A stretch of 64,000 bases of DNA from Spinacia oleracea. Lineage: Eukaryota > Streptophyta > Magnoliopsida > Caryophyllales > Amaranthaceae. Made by a program: the position numbers and the translations under genes. Every line of letters starts with the position of its first letter. Position 1 is the first letter of the stretch. Where the stretch lies: positions 37,406,723 to 37,470,722 of the forward strand of contig NC_079490.1 in the NCBI RefSeq assembly GCF_020520425.1. The letters are read 5' to 3'. Under the pieces are notes generated by a model. The model made no database searches. It was not told the DNA's origin and worked only from the letters and a program-made list of their open reading frames with translations. This document shows, in pieces, positions 12,091-22,800 of this stretch.

Positions 12091-13000
12091 AAGAAGAAGA
12101 TGAGTCCCAGAAAGTGGTGGGTACTGGGTTAGACGAGTTCTTCGGATTATTTTCCTTTTTTTTTTTAATTATGAAATCAGGTGTTTCAAGTTCCAGGAAC
12201 TTCGGATTGTTTTCCCCTTTTTTTCCTTTTTTTTTTTATTAAATCAATATGTTATGGAGTTTAAGGGGTTAGACTTGTGAATTTAGTATTTATTTGTTAT
12301 TGTTATTTTATACTCTATAGTAATTTTTTTTGTTAGCTATGGTCTTGATTTGACTCACAGATTTTACCCGAAAAATAATTTTCTTTTGAAATTTATACTC
12401 CCTTCGAGTTCTTTATGTACCCAATTATTGTAGTCTCGTGTTTATATGATAAAAAAGAGGTAGTAAAATAATGGACAATAGTGGGTAACGTAAGATATAT
12501 GATAAAATGTGTAATTATTATGCTAAAAGGAGTAACACAGTGAAATATATATACAGAGTACTAAAAATATAACAAAGTTTAAGTAGGTAGAACAAATAAA
12601 ACAAACCCCTTCTTAAAAGGTGATTAAATACGAGGTGGTATTTATCCTCATTTATTACTTTAATGAAATAAATTGATCACTTGAATCAATTGTCATTTCA
12701 CTTAAAAAAAATAAGATAAACAATAATATATTAGGTTATTTAGCAAACGATATATCAATCAATACTTAGTCAATCAATAACTCAAATTTCATCCTTCCCT
12801 TTCCGAGCTAATTCAATTCCTCTGCCAATTTGATTGGATTTGTTTCAATTTCAATCAACTCCTCATAATCCTCTCTTTTCCCCTCTTCATTTTTGAACAG
12901 TTTTCAACAAAATTATTTAATTGAGTCATTAATGATTCAATAAGGGGAGATCGATGAATTTGAAAAGGTAGAAGTTTATGAGATATTTAAATTCAGATTC
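12091..13000. other. AT-rich intergenic stretch with a possible MITE fragment
   Basis: There are long T runs at 12151-12240. The segment from about 12400 to 12560 begins ACTCCCTTCGAGTTCTTTATG and ends CAGAGTA, reminiscent of a degraded Stowaway-type MITE, but its ends do not pair well. No coding sequence was recognised. Confidence 0.35.
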
Positions 13001-13058
13001 AATTATCTATCATGAGAATAATTTTATTTCGATTGAAGAAATTAAACTTTTCTTTATG

Positions 13059-13135
<77 letters not shown>

Positions 13136-13450
13136 ATATTTAACTTCTTCTTAATTAAATTTTCTAAAGTAGTTTTCCTATGAGATCGCTTGTGCATAAG
13201 ACTACTAATTAATCATATTATCATTAAGATATGTATTATTGTATTTAATTGGATAAATGATTGTCTTGCACATGCTAATTATAGGACATGTATTATTGTA
13301 TTTAATTGGATAAATGATTGTCTTGCACAGGCTAATTATAGGGTATGTATTGCATTTAATTGGATAAATGGTTGCTTTTATATTTTGTGTAGCATAAAGA
13401 AAAGTTTAATTTCTTCAATCGAAATAAAATTATTCTCATGATAGATAATT
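13001..13450. repeat. Hairpin element: perfect 61-bp inverted repeat
   Basis: The left arm 13001-13061 and right arm 13390-13450 are exact reverse complements by eye (AATTATCTATCATGAGAATA and onward). The 328-bp loop holds a long (TA)n tract (13062-13132) and 2.6 copies of a 57-bp unit starting at 13231, 13288 and 13345 (ATGTATTATTGTATTTAATT). It resembles a MITE or foldback element, but I see no clear target-site duplication. Both arms are intact while the loop contains decayed repeats, which is unusual. Confidence 0.7.
13062..13132. repeat. (TA)n microsatellite
   Basis: Uninterrupted TA dinucleotide run of about 70 bp inside the loop of the hairpin element. Confidence 0.95.
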
Positions 13451-13454
13451 ATAT

Positions 13455-13790
<336 letters not shown>

Positions 13791-14045
13791 CAAGTATATA
13801 TATTAACAAATATCTTATATTTAAGAATGAGTATATATAGATGTTTGAAAATTACTCCCTCGATCTGTATTTTAATTAAAAGATACAGTTTGACCGACAC
13901 ATAATTACAGCTCGGAGAGCGAGTTGAATTTATTAAAATAAGATGAAAGTGAGATAGTAGGTACGTGATTTTCTTTTAATTTCTTTCCAATATGTAAGAA
14001 AAATGTAATCATGTGCGGTATAAATTTTTTATTTCGTCTCGGCCA

Positions 14046-14046
<1 letters not shown>

Positions 14047-14105
<59 letters not shown>
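14047..14105. repeat. (TA)n microsatellite
   Basis: Uninterrupted TA dinucleotide run of about 59 bp. Confidence 0.95.
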
Positions 14106-14109
<4 letters not shown>

Positions 14110-14214
14110 TGGTTAAATTCGTGTTTGTATTCGTTCCATACGTACAAGCATGCACGCTCATATCTTATTTCACTTGAAAATTTATAGTCAATATTGTGTT
14201 CGTAGTGGAATAGG

Positions 14215-14687
14215 GACCGTAAGTTTTTCAGTCTTTAAGTAGTGACTGAAATTTAGTCAGTAATTAATTTGCGACTGGAATTTGTGACAGGACATTAACT
14301 GTAACTAATAAGTGACAGAAAATTAGTCGGTCCTTGTTTTGTGACTAACGGATTGCGACTGAAATCGTGTCTGTCGCTATATAGGGATTGAAATTGTTTT
14401 ATATCAAAATAGTGACTAAAAAGTATTTCTGTAATTATTTAGTGACTGAAATTTTGTTGATAATTAAATAGTGACTAAAATTAATTCGGTAAATAATTAG
14501 TGACCAATGTATGGTTGGTAGGTAATTTGTTACAGATTGTTGTGACTGAATGATAATCCGAAGTAAAATAGGGACCGAAAATACTTCCGTACCAAATTGG
14601 CGACTGACACTTGACCAGTAGTAATTTAGCAACCGATATTTGTACGGTTACAAAAATCCGTCGCTAAATGGTCATTTTCTTGTAGCG
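14215..14687 (-). mobile_element. CACTA-type subterminal repeat region and terminus
   Basis: More than a dozen diverged copies of a unit of roughly 30 bp, around TAGTGACTGAAATTTAGTCGG, run through this region in one orientation. The region ends in GTCGCTAAATGGTCATTTTCTTGTAGCG. On the minus strand this begins CGCTACAAGAAAATGACC, one base off the CACTACAAGAAA termini of plant CACTA elements, and the repeats are what TNPA-type proteins bind. It could be the right (5') end of the element carrying the transposase at 6042-9753. The distance of almost 5 kb and the intervening repeats leave that open; it may be a separate CACTA remnant. Confidence 0.6.
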
Positions 14688-15285
14688 ATCCCATAATGCA
14701 TAATGTAAACCTTACCTAACTCTCTTCATTTAAGAGTGCAAGAATGATTAAACTTCACTTGACATGCGTGTAATTAATAGTACAATGCATGATTAAACTT
14801 GCTTGGCATGCATGTAATTAAAAGTACGATGCGTAATAGAACTTGATCAACATGCTTGCTATTAAATTCAACAAACATAACCAACACGTACTCAATCAAA
14901 TAATCCAATGATTAACAACTAATATACATCAACATGACGTAAATCACATGTATTAAAATATCCCAGACATGTAGGTACCTTGAATAGGGAATATATAGAG
15001 CCACCTTGCTTAGAAATAAGTTAACTAGAAATCTCCTCCTAACATAATTAATAAAACTAATATTAATCATGTGCATGTTACATTTCCAAAAAACATTATA
15101 AACTTTAAGTTCTACTAATAATCTGAATTTTTTTTATACTAATTAATTAATCTAATAAATTCCTTCAATACCCTAGTGTAAAAAAATATTGAATCATTAT
15201 TAATATCCTAAAAATCCATGTTTTTCAATATTTAAAGTAATATGAAAATTCAACACAATAATATAATTAAAATCCAAAATCACAA
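14688..15285. other. AT-rich stretch, nothing recognised
   Basis: There are two short related segments (TGATTAAACTTSCTTGGCATGCATGTAATTA-like) near 14745 and 14790. No gene, RNA or transposon terminus could be supported. Confidence 0.4.
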
Positions 15286-15289
15286 CTAA

Positions 15290-15953
15290 TACATAATCTG
15301 AAATTCTAATTTAGCAAAAGATATATATATTTTTTTTAATAAACTAAGCATAAACCGAAAATAGAGACAAGAGCAGAGGAGAAGGCATCGTCGGCCGACC
15401 ACATGTGGCGTGACTGCGGCGAGCACAAGCGAGGCCCGACGGCGGCAACAGCAGCAGGCGCGGCTGGCTTCGGCGAGGGGGAAGGGAGGGCCAAAGGAGA
15501 GGAGAGAGAAAAGAGGAGAGTGTTTTGAGGGTTTATGGTAATTAATTTCTTGGGGATTAAGTGTGATCAACCATGAAATTAGGATGATAACTTACATTTA
15601 TAGGCTTTTTAAAAGAGGGTTTAATGATGGAAAAGACTAGATTGCTCCTATTTTGAAATTTAATGACATAGAGTCTAAAATAGAATTAGTTTCTCATTTT
15701 AAATGCTTTTTTCCTCTAAAAATAGAAATAACTAGTTTTGCTCAAAAACTTGAAACTTTACCTGATTTTGATTCTTTCCTTGAAAATATCTGTTGTTGTA
15801 TTCTTTATGTGATTAACCTTTACCTCTTTTACTCTTTCTTAGAAAATAAAGTGCGCAAGATACTGAAATTGAAGTGCAAATTTAAATATAAGCCCTAAAA
15901 TAAGCATAAAACAAGGGGAAAATAAGGCAAAAAGCGTGAAATGTTCTACTTCA
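15290..15953 (-). mobile_element. 3' LTR (partial extent) of a Ty3/gypsy element
   Basis: On the minus strand the LTR starts TGAAGTAGAACATTTC at 15953, right after a polypurine tract at 15954-15966. A TATA-like CCTATAAATG sits at about 15597-15606 on the minus strand. The left border is not defined, since no CA end with a matching TSD was seen. The short GC-rich patch at 15370-15500 lies downstream of the TATA box and gives only chance open frames. Confidence 0.5.
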
Positions 15954-17157
15954 CTCTACCCCCCTTAAAAATACGAGTTACGACACCGTAACTCAACTCA
16001 CCTCAGAAAATAACGCAAGATACTTTTTTCTCATTTTACCCTCGGCTTCTCAAGTTGCTTCCCCTAATTCTTAGTTAGACCATAACACCTTGACAATCTT
16101 AACATCCCTAGTTAGCGTACTACGCACTAATTTGCTCTCTAGGATTTGAACTGGTCTTTCCTATAAAGACAAACTCTGGTCTAACCTTATGGTCTCAGGT
16201 TGCAACACATGCGACTTATACGGGACAGACATCCTTAGTTGCGAGATATGAAACACATAATGCACTCGATTAAGATCTATCTGGGTTAGGCTAACTTATA
16301 GGCTACCTTTCCAACTCTTTGAAAAATCTCATAGGGTCCTATATACTTTGGGCTTAGATTTCCTTTATTCCCAAATTTCATAACACCTTTCATTGGTTAA
16401 CCTTTGAGAAACACCTTGTCGCCCACTTAAAACTCTTCATTCCCATGCTTAAAATCCACATAAATCTTTTATCGAAATACATTGAATAACCCTCACTTGA
16501 TTCATGGTAACCTCAATCATTTGAGGTCCTAAAACAACTGTCTTACTAATATCACTCCAACGTAGTGGACTTCTACACTTTTTCCACGCAAATCCTTAAA
16601 TGACGTCGTACCTATGTTAGCACGGTAGCTATTGTATACGAGAATTCGATCAAGTCCAAACTTTCTCCCCATCCTCCTTGAAAATAGATGACACACGTAA
16701 GAAGCATGTCCTCAAGTGTCTGAATAGTCTTTTCTATTTGTCCAACTGGAGTAGGACGAAACGTTGTACTCATCTTTGTTGTACCAAAATTCTTCTATAG
16801 AGTTTTCCCAAAATTCGAAAGAAACCTCAAATCCTTATCTGAAACGATATCCTTATTAACTCCATGTAATCTGACAACATACTTGATGTAAGTTTAGAAA
16901 GTTGCTCCATTTTGAATGTCTCCTTCATTGGTATGAACATTGTTGACTTAGTGTCATTCCAACTCTTTGACTTAGGCAAACACGTGACAAAATCCATTGA
17001 GATACAATCCCATTTCCAACTTGGAATGTTTAAAGGTAGAACCTTTCTTTGCGGTCTCCTACGCTCAATCTTGAGTTTCAAGCAAGTCAAGCACTTTGCT
17101 ACAAATTCTTCCACTTCTATCTTCATTCTAGACCACCAATAGATCTTCTTGTGACCC
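15954..17157 (-). pseudogene. Ty3/gypsy integrase relic, right-hand part interrupted at 17157
   Basis: Minus-strand remnant of a chromovirus-like pol polyprotein. 17157-16827 encodes the zinc-binding end and the start of the catalytic core (EEFVAKCLTC, then WKWDCISMDFVTCLPKSK). After several frame breaks, 16450-16290 still shows the C-terminal integrase motif (GDKVFLK, then LSPKYIGPYEI, then VGKVAYKLA). The polypurine tract follows at 15966-15954. The reading frame stops abruptly at 17157, where another LTR element begins. Its 5' continuation is found beyond that element at 27807-27830 and again at 41944-42025. Not functional. Confidence 0.85.
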
Positions 17158-18687
17158 TGTGAGAGGGTCGAAAAAGCGCGAGGCTAATGCGTGACCTGTC
17201 CCTCGTGGGTGTGACGATTCTTTTTATTCAATCAAGTGTAATTAGATTTCCTGTGAGTATACACTCAATTAACTAGTAATATAGGAGTCGCCATTCAGCT
17301 TTTAACAACAATGAGAAAAACTGACAAAACCCGGTTATCGTGACATAAAGGGAGTGCAATTATGTTTGACCACGACGGCCGTAGGTTCCCTTGTGATCCC
17401 TGGTGTGGGGATCTCTCAATATACACCCGTAAGGTAGAGATTGAGGGTTCGGGGAACTGTAACTACCGAGAGGAGTAATTCGCTCGTCGATAACTCCAGA
17501 GGAAGGATATCCTTACTAGCTCAGCATAAATAATTGAAGGGACATGCGTTAACTATTAAACTAATCTGAATTGATTTTAGCAATATGCAGCATATAATAC
17601 TAATTCGATCGTGATTATCTGATTAAATAGCATTAAGGGACCTAACATGATAATCCGATTTCCCAAAAATATTATATTTATTAGGCGTGATAGAACAATC
17701 ATATTAGGTTAGTTTAACAGTTCATAAAAAGGGCGAGGAAAGCAGTTAAATCATCGAAAAGGGACACATCACGACGCACCCTTGAGAGGTGCGTCACGGT
17801 TCTCAGAAAACTAACCACTTTGACTTTGCTATTTCTCCTTTTTATTTAACGAATCTCAATTATGGGACAGTATACGTTATGTTCGATTTATGGATCGATT
17901 GCGACAGAACGCGTGAACAGTTTCGCAGCGAGAGGCTTAGGCTAAGGGGTTTAGAGTCAATACTCAGGATATATTATTTGTTGTTGTGTTCTTTCACGTC
18001 GAAACTAGGGGCCTATTTATAGGGAAGAGTTCGTGGAAAGATAGAATAGCAGAGTTCTAATCCGCAAAGAATTAGGAAAAAACACGTCCCAGGTAATTTC
18101 GGCGCCCAGCTCTGGGCGTCAAAGATTTCGGCGCCCAGGGCTGGGCGTTGAAAATAGAGATCCATGCAATTTTAGAGCCCAGGGCTGGGCGTCAAAGATT
18201 TCGGCGCCCAGCTCTGGGCGTTGAAAGTGATGTCTGGGCCGAATTCTTTGTCAGATTCGGATTCCTGAAATCCGTAGAGTTTGAGATTAATTCGAGTCTT
18301 TTAGCGCGTATTAATTTTGTGACGGAATGCGTCTGGGCCCGTTACGAACTCTAGGCTCGTTAGGATTTCAATTAATACGTAACTCTTATTTCCGAATCAT
18401 ATTAGGAATAGGATTCTCGCAGTTTTCTATCTCATTTAGGATTTATGTTGGAATGCAACACCTAATTCTGACAGGTTTCTATCTTTTATGATTTGCCACT
18501 TTTAGAAGCTACCTTTTACGGCAGTTACTATTTTTAGTAGGTTTCCGTAAATAGCAGGTTTCAGGTGAAATGAAATAGGGAATCGAGATTCGTTTATTTA
18601 TAGGAGATGCGTTGTCAAGTGGAGTTTTTATGCTTTCATCATCGAACCTTTCCCTTGCGGGAACGGGGACAAAAGTAGGTGTCTACA
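17158..18687 (-). repeat. 3' LTR of the 10.6-kb element
   Basis: This 1530-bp LTR carries a minus-strand TATA box (TATAAATA, 18014-18021). Upstream of it, at about 18098-18230, are four copies of a short palindrome of the type CGCCCAGCTCTGGGCG. It begins TGTAGACACC at 18687 and ends CTCTCACA at 17158. Confidence 0.9.
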
Positions 18688-18705
18688 GTTAGCCCCCACT
18701 TTGAC
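18688..18705 (-). other. Polypurine tract
   Basis: On the minus strand this reads GTCAAAGTGGGGGCTAAC immediately before the LTR start TGTAGACACC. That is the expected place for the plus-strand primer and fixes the element's orientation. Confidence 0.8.
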
Positions 18706-19180
18706 TGAGTCTTGGAGTAAGACGATGGTCAAAGTATTAGACGGAGTGCGTCACACAAGTCATGGTGTATGTGACCTGTTTTGCGAGGGTCTCACAAGCC
18801 CCCGAGTAAAAACATTTGACTTAAGGGTCATCACTTGAAGTGTCGACATATCCCTCACGTGTCATTGGGATTTTTCAACTGATAGTATAGAAACTTCCTC
18901 ACTTTGTCATTGGAAGGATCTAAAGGTGCGTAGAAACTCCCTCACTTTGTCATTGGGAGTAACTACAGATGTTTTCGAAATTAAAGTTGTAAAGTGTAAT
19001 TGGGCCTGGCCAAGCCCAATCACGAGGTAAAACATTTTTAAAGATTCTCATTTTCAGGGTTAGCTAAACGAGAAAACCCCCTTGTTTTTATAGGACGTAA
19101 AACGAAGGAAAATCCAACAAACCAATCCTTTAATTTTTGGAAAAAGGGAAAACCAATAAAAGTTATCGCTGCAGCGACTA

Positions 19181-19815
19181 AGGACCTGCGCTGTTAGTGA
19201 CGCAGACCCCGCCCGCTGAAGGTGGGCGAGCCTGTCAGCTGAGGGTGGACCCCCCGTCCGATAGAAGTGGACGAATCTGTTTGATGTTTTTGATAATAAG
19301 GACCTACGCGGTTTGTGACGTAGACCCCGCCGGCTGAAGATGGCGAGCCTGTCCGCTGAGGGTGGACCCCCCGTCCGATAGAAGTGGACGAATCTGTTTG
19401 ATGTTTTTGAAAATAAGGACCTACGCGGTTTGTGACGTAGACCCCGCCGGCTGAAGATGGCGAGCCTGTCCGCTGAGGGTGGACCCCCCCGTCCGATAGA
19501 AGTGGACGAATCTGTTTGATGTTTTTGAAAATAAGGACCTACGCGGTTTGTGACGTAGACCCCGCCGGCTGAAGATGGCGAGCCTGTCCGCTAAGGGTGG
19601 ACCCCCCGTCCGATAGAAGTGGACGAATCTGTTTTGAAAATTTTTTTTGTTTTTTTTTTTGAAAATAAGGACCTACGTGGTTTGCGCCGTAGACCCCGCC
19701 GGCTGAAGATGGCGAGCCTATTTTAAATTTGAAGACTTTATTCTTCGAAAAACTGAGGACCTGCGCGGCTAGTGACGCAGACCCCGCCCGCTGAGGGTGG
19801 GCGAGCCCATTTTGA
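19181..19815. repeat. Tandem repeat of about 118 bp in the 3' non-coding part of the LTR element
   Basis: Units start at 19181, 19299, 19416, 19534, 19668 and 19756 with AGGACCTRCGCKG. The first four are 117-118 bp, the fifth follows a T-rich expansion and the last is partial. Each unit contains an internal near-repeat (GGCTGAAGATGGCGAGCCTG, then a CCGCTGAGGGTGGAC block). The array lies about 0.5 kb from the 3' LTR. Tandem arrays in the 3' UTR are a reported trait of Tat/Ogre elements. Confidence 0.9.
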
Positions 19816-22800
19816 ATTTCTTATTTTGCCTATGTAGAAGAGCTTTTGGTGATTACAACCTGTTGGTGGGTCGTAATATTTCCTGATTAGATGTGTCCTA
19901 TAAGTGGGTCCACACTGTGTATATTTTTGTTTAACAATATATTTTTTTGAGATATCCAAACATGATATGGTGTGTGGTGCAGTCTGGGAATGTGATTTTG
20001 ATTGCGCGCTCCTTGTTGGAGTCCCCTTTTTTGCGAGCCCCCAAGCGTTGGGGCTCGTCGGCTATTTTTGCATCTTGTAATCATGTTTGGGGTCACGCTC
20101 GTATGTGCAAGCGACCTCCTATAGTAGTGTGCCATTTTTAACAAGTTCTATGTATTCTCTTCTCTTTTGTTTTTTCTTTTTTTTTTAGAACGTGATGATT
20201 TTCTTTGAGAAGCCGTAGCCGATTGGTGGACTACGGTGCTTGTCGCTTCGGGGCGATTATTTTAAGGAACTGTTGCTCTTAAGGCGTACAGTTATTGCAA
20301 TAGTCGGGCGAGTCTATATGGCCCGAGGAACATACCTTGAGGTGTAAGACTTTGATCGCTCTTATATTTTTTGAACGTGTTCGTGAATGATGATATGTAT
20401 GTGCGAACGAGCGTTCATAGAATGGTTGTTGCGTGCGGTCCATTAATCAGTTTGCTTGAATCATTTTTTTTGAGTAATGACTGATTTTGAATAGTTTGTT
20501 TAGAAGCTTGATAGGGGTCAGGTCCATTCATGAAGTGGGCTCAGACATCGTGCCCTTTCGATTGTTCAAAAATTTGCTTCGAGATTTTTTATTTTGTTAC
20601 GGTTGTTTCGTAGCTTGGAGCCCCCAAGTATGCATGTTGGGATGCTTCCTTTTGGCGTACGATTTTGTAGGTTCTTTCGAGAGAGATGCCTTGGGGTTTC
20701 GCTCGTGTAGGTGCGAACTATCCCTTCCGTGGTAGGTAATGTTTTGCTACCTTTAATCCTTAATGTAGAAGTCGTGTGGCTTGCATTTGAATTTGGGCGA
20801 TAAGTAGTCTTTGCCTCTTTTACACGTGCTCTTGGTCGTGCCTACATTAGTGCAACATGCCTTACTCTTCTTTTAGACTTGTACCGTGGGATGGTTGAAC
20901 TTATGGTGCGACGTAGGCTTGTGTGGCCTAACGGCGTGTCTTAGAACATTCTTCCACGTGTTGGGATATCATTTGAGGTATTTCATCATGCCTTGTTCAG
21001 GTGCTCAAATAAGTGTAGCATCTTTTGCATGGGTTTACACGGCTTATTAATTCGTTCGATAGGTGTTTCTTCCCCCTTTTTTTTATATCTGGGCAAAACG
21101 TGACTAGCGGAAAGATTCAGCGCCCAGGCTGGGGCGTTAAAGATATCGGCGCCCAGCTCTGGGCGTTGAAAATGATTTCTGGGCAGAATTTTGACAGTTT
21201 TTTTTATTCTCTTTTTTTTTCTTTCGCTTTTGCTTTGGAACGATGTAGACTGTGTAACGGGCGCTTTTTAGGGCGAGCGTTATGTGTAGTGGTTTGATCG
21301 GAGTTTTGGTGACTCGCGATTTTCAGTTACCCTTGTTAGTGGGGCGACTTTATATACTCTAAGTAATGCTTAGAATTTGGGAGGGGTTTCAGCCATTCTA
21401 AGGTTCGTTTTGCACGATTAAAGCTTAGGATTGAGCCCCTATGACATATGTATAGCATTAGCGTCGAGAATTTGCGATAAAATCGTCATTTCGAGCATTT
21501 TTAGAGTGTTTTTCTCAAGCCTCCAATTGTAGCTACGGGATTGGCTTGGTGCTGTAATGCTTTGCATACGTTTTTATGCATTCATGGTGACACGGATCAT
21601 GAATAGTTTGAACCAGACTCGTTTAGTGCGAGGTATGTTCGAGTAGTGATTTTGCTGCTTCTCTTGTAAATGTCGTATTGTGCGACATTGCCATGGTCAA
21701 GGTAGTCACATGTTGAAGTGTGCCTTGATCAAAGGCTAGGTGCCTTTCTTTACCCATAATCATATTTAAAAATCTTTTTGACTCACTTGCAATGTTGAGA
21801 TAGACGCATACTAAGCTTAAACCAACGACACTTTATTATGTTCGAAGAAGTCTTTGAAAAATATTTGAAAATTATTTAAAATCTGAGTCCTACTGTGTAC
21901 AACCCGAGGTGTCCTAGGTAAGTTGACTTATAGAAAGGTTCGTACAGGATTACATGAGTGAATCAAAATACTGTTACGATTTTTGGAATGCCGTCTAAGG
22001 ATTTGCTGGAAGCCAGGGTGTCGGTGTCAAGATATACCTGTGTCCGTTTGGCATATGCTTTAGGCTTTTAGGGCTATCTTTTCCAGAATTGCGGGAATAT
22101 AAACCGTTTTCAAATTGACTTAGATTTACTTGGTGTGTGTCTGTACAAAAGGTCAAGGTATACTTAGTTCTTTCCCTAGCTCTTTCATTTCAATTTTTAG
22201 CCCCCAGTTGCTATTATGTCTTCCCATTAATGATGCTTTTAAATTTCGATTTTAGATGCCCGTGTCATATATCTGAGTAGGGTGAGCCTTGGTTAAGTGC
22301 CAAGTCCTATTGACAATGTCTGATTTTTTCAAAGGAGATTAGCAAGTATTCGAATTACCATGAACGGGTGCCCTGAGTTCGAAGGAATGATGGGGCGATA
22401 CCGTAGAATAATCTTTTTCATTGCAAACTTACTGCCTTTACTACTTGTTGGCGGTCATGACTGTGTCTAGTGGTGAAAGAAGGTCTTTAAGTGAGTTAGT
22501 TCGCTTTGGGGAGGGTCAAGTTGAGTACTTTAGAGGTCATGGACGTTTGCGCTAGCCCCCATTCAATTGAGGCAAAGCGGTCTTTTGAGTCTTGGCTAAG
22601 TGCCTAGGAGTGTGAGTGCTCCTTCTGGCAAGGGTACATGCCCTTATTATTTTTCGATGTGTGCTTATTTTGGCGTATTGATGGCTTGGATTCTTGCTTT
22701 GACTTAAATTTTTCTTTCGACTTGGATTGCAAGTAATTAAATTTCAATAAGGGACTTCTATTCTTTATTCTTGTTATTCTATAGGCTTTTAATATTTTTG

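Noticed and set aside
15653..15898. 81-residue plus-strand frame.
   Set aside because: It lies inside the gypsy LTR near its TATA box, on the opposite strand, with no recognisable motif.
19181..19815. Regular repeats as a CRISPR-like array.
   Set aside because: The units are contiguous, 118 bp long and lie inside a plant LTR retrotransposon.
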